Shown: positions 1-5,346, counted from the stretch's first letter. The stretch: DNA of 6,240 nt from an uncultured Candidatus Saccharibacteria bacterium (GCA_949070545.1 CARTQV010000046.1:1-6240); one strand, 5' to 3'. Numbers and translations: made by a program. Notes: generated by a model not told the origin, from the sequence alone.

Positions 1-34
1 TTTAGCCTTTCCCCTCCGCTGCCTAGCTAGTTAG
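1..34 (+). CDS. 3' end of a FISUMP/DUF1566-like gene (partial, enters from the left)
   Basis: Only the last ten codons would lie in the window. Read from base 2, the frame gives LAFPLRCLAS followed by TAG at 32-34. The tail PLRCLAS resembles the G-F-S-[LV]-R-C ending of FISUMP/DUF1566-type domains. It is identical from LRCLAS onward to the end of the minus-strand fragment at 787-1032, because both ends lie in the 41-bp inverted repeat. This suggests a rightward paralogous gene ending here and converging on the minus-strand copy. With so few residues visible, it could instead be a non-coding duplicate of the repeat. Confidence 0.35.
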   Translation, partial: LAFPLRCLAS

Positions 35-52
35 TGTCTATAGTAGGAGGAG
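12..52 (+). repeat. Left arm of 41-bp perfect inverted repeat
   Basis: Bases 12-52 are the exact reverse complement of 769-809. The match stops on both sides: 11 pairs wrongly with 810, and 53 pairs wrongly with 768. The arm begins with the coding end LRCLAS-stop of a FISUMP-like frame and ends with the G-rich stretch TAGTAGGAGGAG. With its partner it encloses the whole toxin-antitoxin module, 716 bp of spacer. No transposase or recombinase lies between the arms. Confidence 0.95.
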
Positions 53-70
53 GGGGAAGGCAATGCAAAT

Positions 71-128
71 CATCTGGCACAAACATAAACTTTTTCAAAA
101 AATAGATTTATATTTGTGCCATAAGATG
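71..128. promoter_or_regulatory. Operator-like inverted repeat at the TA promoter
   Basis: TGGCACAAA at 75-83 and TTTGTGCCA at 113-121 are perfect 9-base inverted arms. They are extended outward by CATC (71-74) and GATG (125-128) with a 3-base bulge on the right. The right arm overlaps the promoter between its -35 and -10 elements. Type II TA operons are usually repressed by their own antitoxin or toxin-antitoxin complex binding such repeats, so this is a candidate autoregulatory operator. The 29-base gap between the arms is long, so two separate half-sites are also possible. Confidence 0.5.
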
Positions 129-135
129 TTATAAT
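107..135 (+). promoter_or_regulatory. Promoter of the toxin-antitoxin operon
   Basis: A perfect -10 TATAAT (130-135) is preceded by TG one base upstream (127-128), an extended -10. A weak -35 TTTATA (107-112) sits 17 bases away. Transcription would start near 142, leaving a leader of about 67 bases that carries the ribosome binding site AGGAGG at 195-200. This long, Shine-Dalgarno-led arrangement contrasts with the near-leaderless promoters of the other genes in the window. Confidence 0.6.
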
Positions 136-208
136 AAAGTCAGATGAAGCTACAAACATCAACTCATCTATTATCCATTTGTTTTTAATTTGAGAGGAGG
201 AGATTATA

Positions 209-469
209 ATGAGCACTCTTCAAAATACAATCTCTATGATAAAGACCCTACCAGAAGCAGATTTACTGAAAATTCAGGATTTTACAAAAAAGCTCTCCAA
301 GCGCCACGAATCCGAATCCATAGATGAGGCAGTCGCTAAGTTTTTGGGTCCAAAATCGCGAGAGGACTTTATGGAAGATATTGAAACAGCAGAGAAACAA
401 TATGCTGCCGGAAAATACAGTAGCGCAGAAGAGGTGTTTAATGAGCTGGAACAACGATACGGATTTTAA
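209..469 (+). CDS. Type II antitoxin (RelB/Phd-like superfamily)
   Basis: This small 86-aa acidic protein would neutralise the toxin encoded immediately downstream and probably repress its own operon. The ATG at 209 is fixed by a strong AGGAGG at 195-200 with 8-base spacing. The N-terminal part (about 1-32) is a helical stretch around TLPEADLLKIQDF. The middle (about 33-60) is acidic. The C-terminus reads YSSAEEVFNELEQRYGF, which closely resembles the ending of many Firmicutes-type antitoxins paired with RelE/ParE toxins. That C-terminal segment is normally the toxin-wrapping part. The gene overlaps the toxin start by 29 bases, so translation is likely coupled. The AT-rich composition and strong ribosome binding site differ from the neighbouring genes, suggesting horizontal acquisition. 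The family assignment comes from recognition of sequence pattern and context. Confidence 0.75.
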   Translation: MSTLQNTISMIKTLPEADLLKIQDFTKKLSKRHESESIDEAVAKFLGPKSREDFMEDIETAEKQYAAGKYSSAEEVFNELEQRYGF

Positions 470-768
470 GGTCATATTCACAGATGGCGCTAAAAAGCAT
501 TTGAATAACATTATTGATTATCTTTTCTCTGAATTAGATAATGCACAGGCTGCCTGCAATGTAGAACAGGATATGAAAGAAACGACTCGGATGCTTTCTC
601 ATGTAGCAGGCAGCCTTAAGCTATGCGATAATCCCAAACTAAACGCTCTCGGATACAGAACAATTCATACGCCATCAGTATTTTATACTTTACAAGATCA
701 TAGCTGGTATAGTTCGTATAGATGGCGTTTACCATGATTTGCAGAATTATGAGGATCTCTTTCGATAG
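441..768 (+). pseudogene. RelE/ParE-family toxin with a frameshift
   Basis: ATG 441 lies inside the end of the antitoxin gene, with GAAGAGG at 428-434 as a plausible binding site. The frame reads KVIFTDGAKKHLNNIIDYL and continues through DNPKLNALGYRTIH, a typical ParE/RelE toxin pattern. It then loses the family pattern and stops at 737. From 670 the +1 frame resumes it with RHQYFILYK and then VRIDGVYHDLQNYEDLF, ending at TAG 766-768. Removing one base (for example A669), or adding two, between about 663 and 672 restores a protein of 108-109 aa, the normal length. As given, the toxin lacks its C-terminal beta strands and is probably inactive, which would leave the antitoxin unneeded. A single-base sequencing error would make it intact. 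The restored stop directly abuts the right repeat arm at 769. Confidence 0.75.
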
Positions 769-809
769 CTCCTCCTACTATAGACACTAACTAGCTAGGC
801 AGCGGAGGG
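769..809 (-). repeat. Right arm of 41-bp perfect inverted repeat
   Basis: This is the exact reverse complement of 12-52. It starts one base after the frame-restored toxin stop codon. On the minus strand it encodes the last residues (SLRCLAS and TAG) of the FISUMP-like fragment at 787-1032. It may be a shared 3' end of convergent paralogs, the end of a mobile or invertible cassette, or both. Confidence 0.95.
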
Positions 810-1032
810 AGAAACCAGTAAAAGGAAGGTCTTCGGGACCTGCTGTATTGCCAGAAGCAGACGGATAGACATTTTTATAGCTGAAGGCAAAATAGTTAAC
901 TGGACTATAAATAGGCTTATGCGATGACCAATAACGCCCATCCTGCCCAGAAGTTGATATTGGTGTCTGTTTAAGGCTTGGAGTTAGAAAATAATAGTTG
1001 ATCCTCCCGCTGCGCACAAAGTAAAGGATAAT
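787..1032 (-). pseudogene. 5'-truncated C-terminal piece of a FISUMP/DUF1566-like protein
   Basis: The minus-strand frame ending at TAG 787-789 is open back to an in-frame TAG at 1033-1035, about 81 codons. The nearest start-like codon is GTG at 1015-1017, without a ribosome binding site. It reads YFVRSGRINYY, then GQDGRYWSS, NYFAFSYKNVYPS and finally TGFSLRCLAS. The order D-G-x-Y-W-S-S, an aromatic-rich strand, V-Y-P-S and G-F-S-L-R-C is the C-terminal signature of FISUMP/DUF1566 (C-type-lectin-fold) domains, which are often extracellular and sometimes adhesins. The N-terminal part of the domain, normally another 80-100 residues, and any signal peptide are absent. The sequence upstream is a palindrome instead. 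It therefore looks like a remnant, or a variable-region cassette, not a working gene. Confidence 0.6.
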
Positions 1033-1060
1033 CTATCATTTCTTAAACTAATTTTAGTCT

Positions 1061-1198
1061 TTTTGCTGGGTGGCGTGCATGCTTTAGGAATAGACGCTAA
1101 TTATCTTTGGGCTGGCGCGGGTCGGATTTCGCCGTAGGCGAATGACGAGAGCGCCACCCGCGTATATTCCTGAAGCATCACACTAAAACCCAGCAAAA
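1061..1198. repeat. Large imperfect palindrome with a nested hairpin
   Basis: TTTTGCTGGGT (1061-1071) pairs perfectly with 1188-1198. ATGCTT-x-AGGAATA-x-ACGC (1079-1097) pairs with 1160-1178 apart from two mismatches. CGCGGGT (1116-1122) pairs with 1156-1162. TTCGCC (1128-1133) forms a tight hairpin with GGCGAA (1137-1142). No gene is convincing in either strand here. The stretch from 1033 to 1242 is otherwise empty. It could be a decayed MITE/REP-type element or an inverted duplication. Confidence 0.6.
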
Positions 1199-1225
1199 GT
1201 GAACAAAAACGCACCTCCATAACCC

Positions 1226-1243
1226 AACCTCTCCACAGAGGTT
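1226..1243 (-). terminator. Short hairpin after tRNA-Ser
   Basis: On the minus strand AACCTCT and AGAGGTT form a 7-bp stem with a 4-base loop, starting at the last base of the encoded CCA. Only a short T run (about 1205-1209) follows some distance away, so it may be a processing or termination hairpin rather than a classical terminator. Confidence 0.3.
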
Positions 1244-1330
1244 GGCGGAAGCGAGAGGATTCGAACCTCCGAGACATTTCTGCCCACACGATTTCGAGTC
1301 GTGCGCCTTCAACCACTCGGCCACGCTTCC
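1243..1330 (-). tRNA. tRNA-Ser(CGA)
   Basis: Read on the minus strand, the acceptor stem GGAAGCG (1330-1324) pairs with CGCTTCC (1253-1247). It is followed by discriminator G and an encoded CCA ending at 1243. The anticodon stem CACGA/TCGTG encloses the loop CTCGAAA, giving anticodon CGA, which reads the serine codon UCG. The long variable arm (around GGGCAGAAATGTCTC) is the hallmark of a class II serine tRNA. The T arm GGAGG-TTCGAAT-CCTCT is canonical. Length is 88 nt including CCA. Confidence 0.95.
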
Positions 1331-1337
1331 ATCCCCA

Positions 1338-1346
1338 ATTATACCA
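1338..1346 (-). promoter_or_regulatory. Extended -10 promoter of tRNA-Ser
   Basis: TGGTATAAT on the minus strand is an extended -10 (TG-n-TATAAT) with a perfect hexamer at 1343-1338. The predicted start is at about 1331, one base before the mature 5' end at 1330, so the transcript would need almost no 5' trimming. It sits between the stop of the preceding gene (1356) and the tRNA. Confidence 0.7.
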
Positions 1347-1355
1347 CATTAAAGG

Positions 1356-3085
1356 CTAACTCTCGCCTCTCTTTCTCAAATATTCTCTTATAATGGGCAT
1401 CCGACTAAGATAATGTCTCCACATCCCTTGATAACGCCCCTTCACGTCTTCCTTATCACCATATCCGTCCACTTGACTTGCGTATTCATAGAGCGGTGTC
1501 ACCATGTCACCTCCCCGCATCCACTCTTGCCTAAGCCCCGTCGACGTAATCGGAGAATTAACCTCAATACCACCTACATAACTCCGACCATAACTATCCA
1601 TGCAAAATAGCCAATTTTTCCGACCATCTCGCGATCGAAACACTTCCGTCTGCGTCATTCCTACAAGCGCTGAACTCGATTCATATCGTGCCTCAATTTC
1701 CTCAAAATTTGGACTATTCTCATAGCTCGTCACAACCGCTTCTGGTCGCCGTTTCGACTGACCAATCACACCCAACTCCGTATTTTGTGGCACTGCTGCC
1801 ACTTCCCGATAATAATCGCCACGCATCTGTCCCGTTTCTAAACATCGCCGGTATTCATCCTTCGAGTCGTATACTTTTGCTGTTCCCGCAAACAAGAAAT
1901 ACGGATTCATATTCAAAGAATCTTGCGATCGCCGGCCAGCGTTAGCCTCAATCGTCGCTAGCGATTCTTGCAATTCATATGGTAAAGTTAGTGATTCTTC
2001 ACCACGCCCTTTACCATACCATTTAAGTGACCCCCCCCCCCATCAGCATCTTTAACATAATCTGGCAAATAACGCCAGACTCCCTGCGAGTTACTTCGAT
2101 AATACGAGCGCACTTTCACTCCAGCTTCTGTCGGCACATACGCCTCCACCGCCAACCGACCACTTGGTAATTCAAAAATATCCGACAACGCAATCTCGCG
2201 CCCTTCCACATTGGTCACATAATTCGGGCCCAGCCCCGCCGCCTCCAAAATCGTCGGCGACAACTGATAACTGCACCCATCTTGTTGCCACGGATCCCCA
2301 TCCACTTTTGCATTCCAAAGCAACTCTCTTTTCCGCTCCGCCCCCAATCGATAAGTCTCCTGTCGCGGCACTAACCTCTCTGTTGAAGTCTCCGAATTTT
2401 TTGACGCCATTGCTTCATTTTTCAGCTCCTCGAACGCTTGATAATATTCAAATCTCTTCCCATATAAATTATGCTCTAAGTCGTCCATCGCTTTTTCATA
2501 GCGTTCATAAGTCTCCCGATCCACCCAAGTTTTGACGTGATTCAACACTTCTTCCCGTTTCTGTGCAAACCCGACCGGCGTCCGCTGGTCCACCCCTGGA
2601 GCTCGATAATTAATCAAATTCGCCACCGCTCGCGAACCAAAATCATCATCTTGTTCTCGCAAATCATCTCCCGTCGCTATCGACAACAACGATAACTGTG
2701 TTGGATCTTGCGCTATTTTATAAAAAATCTCGCTCGCTCCCATTCCGCGCTCTGGCCGATCAATCGGTCCTCTGAGTTTTAGAAGCATTGCTTCTTCGTC
2801 TTTTTCTGTAATTTTTCCACGCTCAATCTCGCGCACAAAGCCTACCCGTGTCTCTTCATCAACCCCTACATCTCTTGCCACCAAATACTGATCATCATTT
2901 CCGTTCAGAAAATAACCAATTATCTTTCGTTGCTGTCTTTCTCTCGATAGTTGTGCCCGTCCTGCTTGTTCTTGTTCCTGTCGGACTTCATCCGCCATTT
3001 TTTCCCACTCATTCCGAGTATCCCCTGCTAAGGTTTCTGTTCCTCTCTCTTCACCCCCATTCCTACTACGCCTCCAGAATCCCAT
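1356..3085 (-). pseudogene. Second paralog of the large unknown protein, split by a poly-G frameshift (possibly phase-variable)
   Basis: I do not recognise a named family. ATG 3085 has AAGGAG 5 bases upstream and lies 18 bases after the stop of the first paralog, so the two form an operon. The frame runs 365 codons to TAA 1988-1990. The remaining 200-odd residues continue in another frame to TAG 1356-1358. The break is at a run of 11 G encoding Gly349-352. One extra G (12), or two fewer (9), gives a continuous 576-aa protein passing from the glycines into SLKWYGKGRGEESLTLPYELQ, which aligns with the intact paralog at its position 400-418. Shared blocks are GVDQRTPVGFA (164-174), YGKRFEY (208-214), DGDPW (262-266), KVRSYY (324-329), W337-RYLPDYV, then FLFAGTA, RGDYYREV, SPITSTGLR and GDMVTPLYEY in the C-terminal part. 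There is no signal peptide or membrane segment. In the present state the whole C-terminal third is lost and 13 unrelated residues are added. The break is either real slippage or a homopolymer sequencing error. Confidence 0.8.
2031..2041 (-). repeat. 11-base mononucleotide G tract inside the second paralog
   Basis: Eleven consecutive C on the + strand (G on the coding strand) lie within the reading frame. At 11 G the frame stops after 13 further codons. At 10 G it meets TAA two codons later. At 9 or 12 G it stays open to the end of the gene. Long in-frame G tracts are the classical substrate of slipped-strand mispairing. The corresponding part of the intact paralog (NRVDKVGYNK, 395-404) has no such tract. 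Confidence 0.95.
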
Positions 3086-3103
3086 CCTCTCTCCTTACTA
3101 AAC

Positions 3104-4954
3104 TTAATCTCGTTGCGCAACATAGTCCTGGATTAACGGCACATTGCTCAAATAATTGTTCCACATGCATTGCTTCGCCCCCTTTGTGTCGTCTCGATCA
3201 CCATAAATCCCTGCCTTCGTCGAATATTCATACAGTGGCGTCACAAGATCTCCCATCGCCGTCCAATCTCGCCTCAGCCCTAACGAAGTTAATGGCGAAA
3301 TCGCCTCCACATGCATCACCCAGGTCCGTTTCTTACTATCATTCCCAAACCACCAAATCAACTGTCCATCGTGCGAGCTAAATCCTTCCACCTTAGTCAC
3401 GCCCGCATCAACCGTATTCGTCGTGAACTTCGCCCGCATTTGTCCAAAATCAGGCGCCCGCCGATAGTCAATCCCCAGCGTATATGGCGCTTTTTTCCGC
3501 CTCCGTTCTACCGTCGAAAAATCATGATTAATCGCTTCTCGCGAAACTTCACGATAGAAATCTCCACGCGCCTTCCCCTGCGCAAATAGCCCCTGGTATT
3601 CTTGCATCGACGCGTATGCCTGCGCCGTCCCGTTGAACAAAAAATTCGCTCGTTTCACTTCCATCACACCAAATTTCTTCTCAATCTGCATTAACGCCGT
3701 CTGCAACTCAAACGGCAAAATCACCGACTCCTGGCTCCAGCCTTTGTTATATCCCACTTTATCTACCCGATTCACCACATAATCCGGCAAATAACACCAT
3801 AATCCCAGCGTGTTATCCAAGTAATAACTTCTCACTTTGTAACTCCGCCCTTCTGGCACATACGCAATCACGCCAATTCTCCCTTCGTCCACCCGAAATA
3901 ACCTCGAAAGGCAAATTTTCGTGTTCGCAACCTTCACCTCATACATCGGGCTCAGCTTCGCCTCCGCGAGATCATGTGTCCCAAGATATTCTTTCTCTCC
4001 ATCACCTCGCCATGCGTCCCCGTCAATCACCGCACGCCCTAACATCTCTCCACTCCATTCCGACATAATCCGCGTCCACTTTTCGCGCGTTTCCCGCACC
4101 GGCATTTTCTCGTTTCTCACCTTTTGAACATTCACTTCCGCCCCCATCCCAGCCTTCACTTCACCAGTTTTCGCTTCTTTCCGCAATTTCTCAAACTGAC
4201 GATGATATTCAAACCTCTCCCCATACAGAATCCGTTCCAGCTCTTTCAGTGACTGTACATAACATTGATAAACCTGTTCCTTCGCCTTCCCCCGAATCCC
4301 ATTCAAAAAGTATCGTTTCAACTTCGCAAACCCCACCGGAGTCCTATAATCCACTCCATTCGCCTGCACCGTCCCAAGCAACCGATAAAGCGCCTCTTGA
4401 TCAACTTTTTGCCAATTCTTCAAATTATAACCCGCCGCCACCGCAATGATCTGCACTTGCCGTGGGTCCGCACTAATCTGAGCAAACATTTTCTCTGCTC
4501 CAACTTCTGGATCATTAAGCGCATCATCAATCATCAACAGGAAATTCGCCTCATCTAGTTTTGTAATCTCATCTCGTTTCAACTTCTCGAGAAACTCTGC
4601 TCGCTGTTTCGCCGTTACTCCTGGATCTTCCGTCTCGAGCGTCATCCGCCGAAGTTCCTGCAACCGCTTTCGTTTCAAATCCCTGAGCCCCCTCGAACCC
4701 AGACCAACAATTTCTTCTGGTGTCACCAAACTCTTCGCATCAATACTAAAAAACGCAATAATCTTGTTCTGTTGCGCAAGCGCCTTTTTCTTCTCCGCGT
4801 CGAGCGGTATTTTTGTCTGGACATCCTCCGTCTTCTCCATCCACGGCAAATCTGTCGCATCAAGCATCACCGCCCCCGCCTCTGGCATATGCGTATCACG
4901 CATTCCGTCAATACTCCGCGTACCCGTCTTCTCTATCTTCAACCTCCCAAACAT
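3104..4954 (-). CDS. Large protein of unknown function, intact paralog (616 aa)
   Basis: I do not recognise this family. The first 60 residues are unlike the paralog and have no signal peptide or transmembrane segment, so the protein is predicted soluble unless exported by a signal I cannot see. About 60-265 is charged and helical, with GVDYRTPVGFA (200-210) and YGERFEY (244-250). About 290-395 looks like a mixed alpha/beta domain with DGDAW (311-315), KVRSYY (373-378) and W386-CYLPDYV. About 405-616 is a second globular part with FLFNGTA (438-444), RGDFYREV (463-470), SPLTSLGLR (553-561) and GDLVTPLYEY (568-577). These blocks are conserved in the downstream gene, which shows they are under selection. 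Start ATG 4954 is supported by TATAAT ending 7 bases upstream; there is no Shine-Dalgarno, so the mRNA is probably leaderless. It is the first gene of a two-gene operon. The conserved Arg, Tyr, Trp and Asp residues could be catalytic, but no reaction can be assigned. Confidence 0.85.
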   Translation of the reverse strand: MFGRLKIEKTGTRSIDGMRDTHMPEAGAVMLDATDLPWMEKTEDVQTKIPLDAEKKKALAQQNKIIAFFSIDAKSLVTPEEIVGLGSRGLRDLKRKRLQELRRMTLETEDPGVTAKQRAEFLEKLKRDEITKLDEANFLLMIDDALNDPEVGAEKMFAQISADPRQVQIIAVAAGYNLKNWQKVDQEALYRLLGTVQANGVDYRTPVGFAKLKRYFLNGIRGKAKEQVYQCYVQSLKELERILYGERFEYHRQFEKLRKEAKTGEVKAGMGAEVNVQKVRNEKMPVRETREKWTRIMSEWSGEMLGRAVIDGDAWRGDGEKEYLGTHDLAEAKLSPMYEVKVANTKICLSRLFRVDEGRIGVIAYVPEGRSYKVRSYYLDNTLGLWCYLPDYVVNRVDKVGYNKGWSQESVILPFELQTALMQIEKKFGVMEVKRANFLFNGTAQAYASMQEYQGLFAQGKARGDFYREVSREAINHDFSTVERRRKKAPYTLGIDYRRAPDFGQMRAKFTTNTVDAGVTKVEGFSSHDGQLIWWFGNDSKKRTWVMHVEAISPLTSLGLRRDWTAMGDLVTPLYEYSTKAGIYGDRDDTKGAKQCMWNNYLSNVPLIQDYVAQRD

Positions 4955-4960
4955 ACATAT

Positions 4961-4969
4961 ATTATATCA
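4961..4969 (-). promoter_or_regulatory. Extended -10 promoter giving a leaderless mRNA
   Basis: TGATATAAT on the minus strand is a perfect extended -10. Counting the last T of TATAAT (4961) as -7 puts +1 at 4954, exactly the A of the ATG. The -35 region is poor. No ribosome binding site is present between promoter and start. Confidence 0.7.
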
Positions 4970-5071
4970 TGTTTTTATCCTAATTCTGAGAATAAAATCA
5001 AGCTAGTTTGCTTCCTAATAAGTAAAGCATGGCTCCAAAGAAAATTTGTGAATAAAAAAGAGCTATTTTTG

Positions 5072-5148
5072 AATTTGAGGAGTTGAAACACGTCGCTAAG
5101 ACGAGCAAAACTCCAAAAAACAAAAAGAGCCTTTTTTTAACTCAAATT
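5072..5148. other. Structured intergenic region between tRNA-Arg and the 616-aa gene
   Basis: Nested complementary segments suggest a folded RNA or a processing site: AATTTGAG (5072-5079) with CTCAAATT (5141-5148), GGAGTT (5079-5084) with AACTCC (5109-5114), and inside it CGTC (5091-5094) with GACG (5100-5103) around a 5-base loop. It lies directly 3' of tRNA-Arg on the minus strand. No open frame is convincing here. The remaining stretch 4970-5071 is AT-rich and I see nothing else in it. Confidence 0.4.
5115..5138 (-). terminator. Weak T-rich terminator after tRNA-Arg
   Basis: On the minus strand AAAAAG-GCT-CTTTTT is followed by G and six T. The stem is AT-rich and weak but lies 10-35 bases downstream of the tRNA 3' end. 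The near-symmetric sequence also gives a T run on the + strand (5132-5138), so it could act in both directions. Confidence 0.4.
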
Positions 5149-5225
5149 TGGTATGCCCGACAGGATTCGAACCTACGACCTTTGGCTCCGCAAGCCAACG
5201 CTCTATCCAACTGAGCTACGGGCAC
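5149..5225 (-). tRNA. tRNA-Arg(GCG)
   Basis: Read on the minus strand, GTGCCCG (5225-5219) pairs with CGGGCAT (5159-5153), with a G-U first pair. It is followed by discriminator A and an encoded CCA (5151-5149). The D arm is GCTC-AGTTGGATA-GAGC. The anticodon stem TTGGC/GCCAA encloses TTGCGGA, giving anticodon GCG, which reads the arginine codons CGC and CGU. The T arm GTAGG-TTCGAAT-CCTGT is canonical apart from a G-T pair. Most bacteria use the ACG anticodon, deaminated to ICG, for these codons. Confidence 0.93.
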
Positions 5226-5316
5226 AAATGTGGATATTTTCGCGCGTGTTCGAAAACACCTAGCTACCGACATCCACCTAGTTGAAAAAGAGCATTGCGA
5301 ATCTCGCAACACTTAT

Positions 5317-5346
5317 ATTGTATCACAAAATCTTTTGTGATACAAT
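5317..5346. promoter_or_regulatory. Palindromic mirror-image divergent promoter
   Basis: The 14-base arms ATTGTATCACAAAA (5317-5330) and its exact reverse complement (5333-5346) flank the dinucleotide TC. On the + strand TTGTAT (5318-5323), a 17-base spacer and TACAAT (5341-5346) with upstream TG make an extended -10 promoter, with a start near 5353, three bases before ATG 5356. The minus strand reads the same: TTGTAT at 5345-5340 and TACAAT at 5322-5317, pointing to tRNA-Arg with a start near 5310. Each strand's -35 is embedded in the other's -10. The palindrome could also bind a repressor. Confidence 0.65.

Noticed and set aside
63..134. A 23-codon frame starting at ATG 63 behind the G-rich AGGAGGAG in the left repeat arm
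   Set aside because: It lies upstream of the predicted TA transcription start, runs through the operator and -10 element, and shows no protein-like pattern. The apparent binding site is part of the repeat.
12..809. CRISPR array or complete insertion sequence
   Set aside because: There are only two arms in inverse orientation with a TA module inside. There are no spacer-repeat units, no transposase frame and no clear target-site duplication outside the arms.
1061..1198. Integron attC site
   Set aside because: The length and imperfect pairing fit loosely, but I do not find the conserved GTTRRRY and RYYYAAC core sites at the ends of the arms.
1101..1349. Minus-strand 82-codon frame across tRNA-Ser
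   Set aside because: It covers the whole tRNA gene and half of the palindrome. There is no protein pattern or start signal.
1356..1973. Reading the C-terminal part of the second paralog as an independent gene starting at TTG 1973
   Set aside because: There is no ribosome binding site. The matching sequence to the paralog begins upstream of this TTG in the same frame (ESLTLPYELQ), so it is the continuation of the gene at 3085.
2164..2535. Proline- and serine-rich frame on the + strand
   Set aside because: It is antisense to the second paralog, whose frame is supported by alignment with the intact copy. It has low complexity from the C-rich strand and no ribosome binding site.
2848..3381. A 177-codon + strand frame spanning the junction of the two paralogs
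   Set aside because: It is antisense to both real genes and spans the intergenic 18 bases. Its His/Pro/Ser-rich composition is an antisense shadow of the G-rich coding strand.
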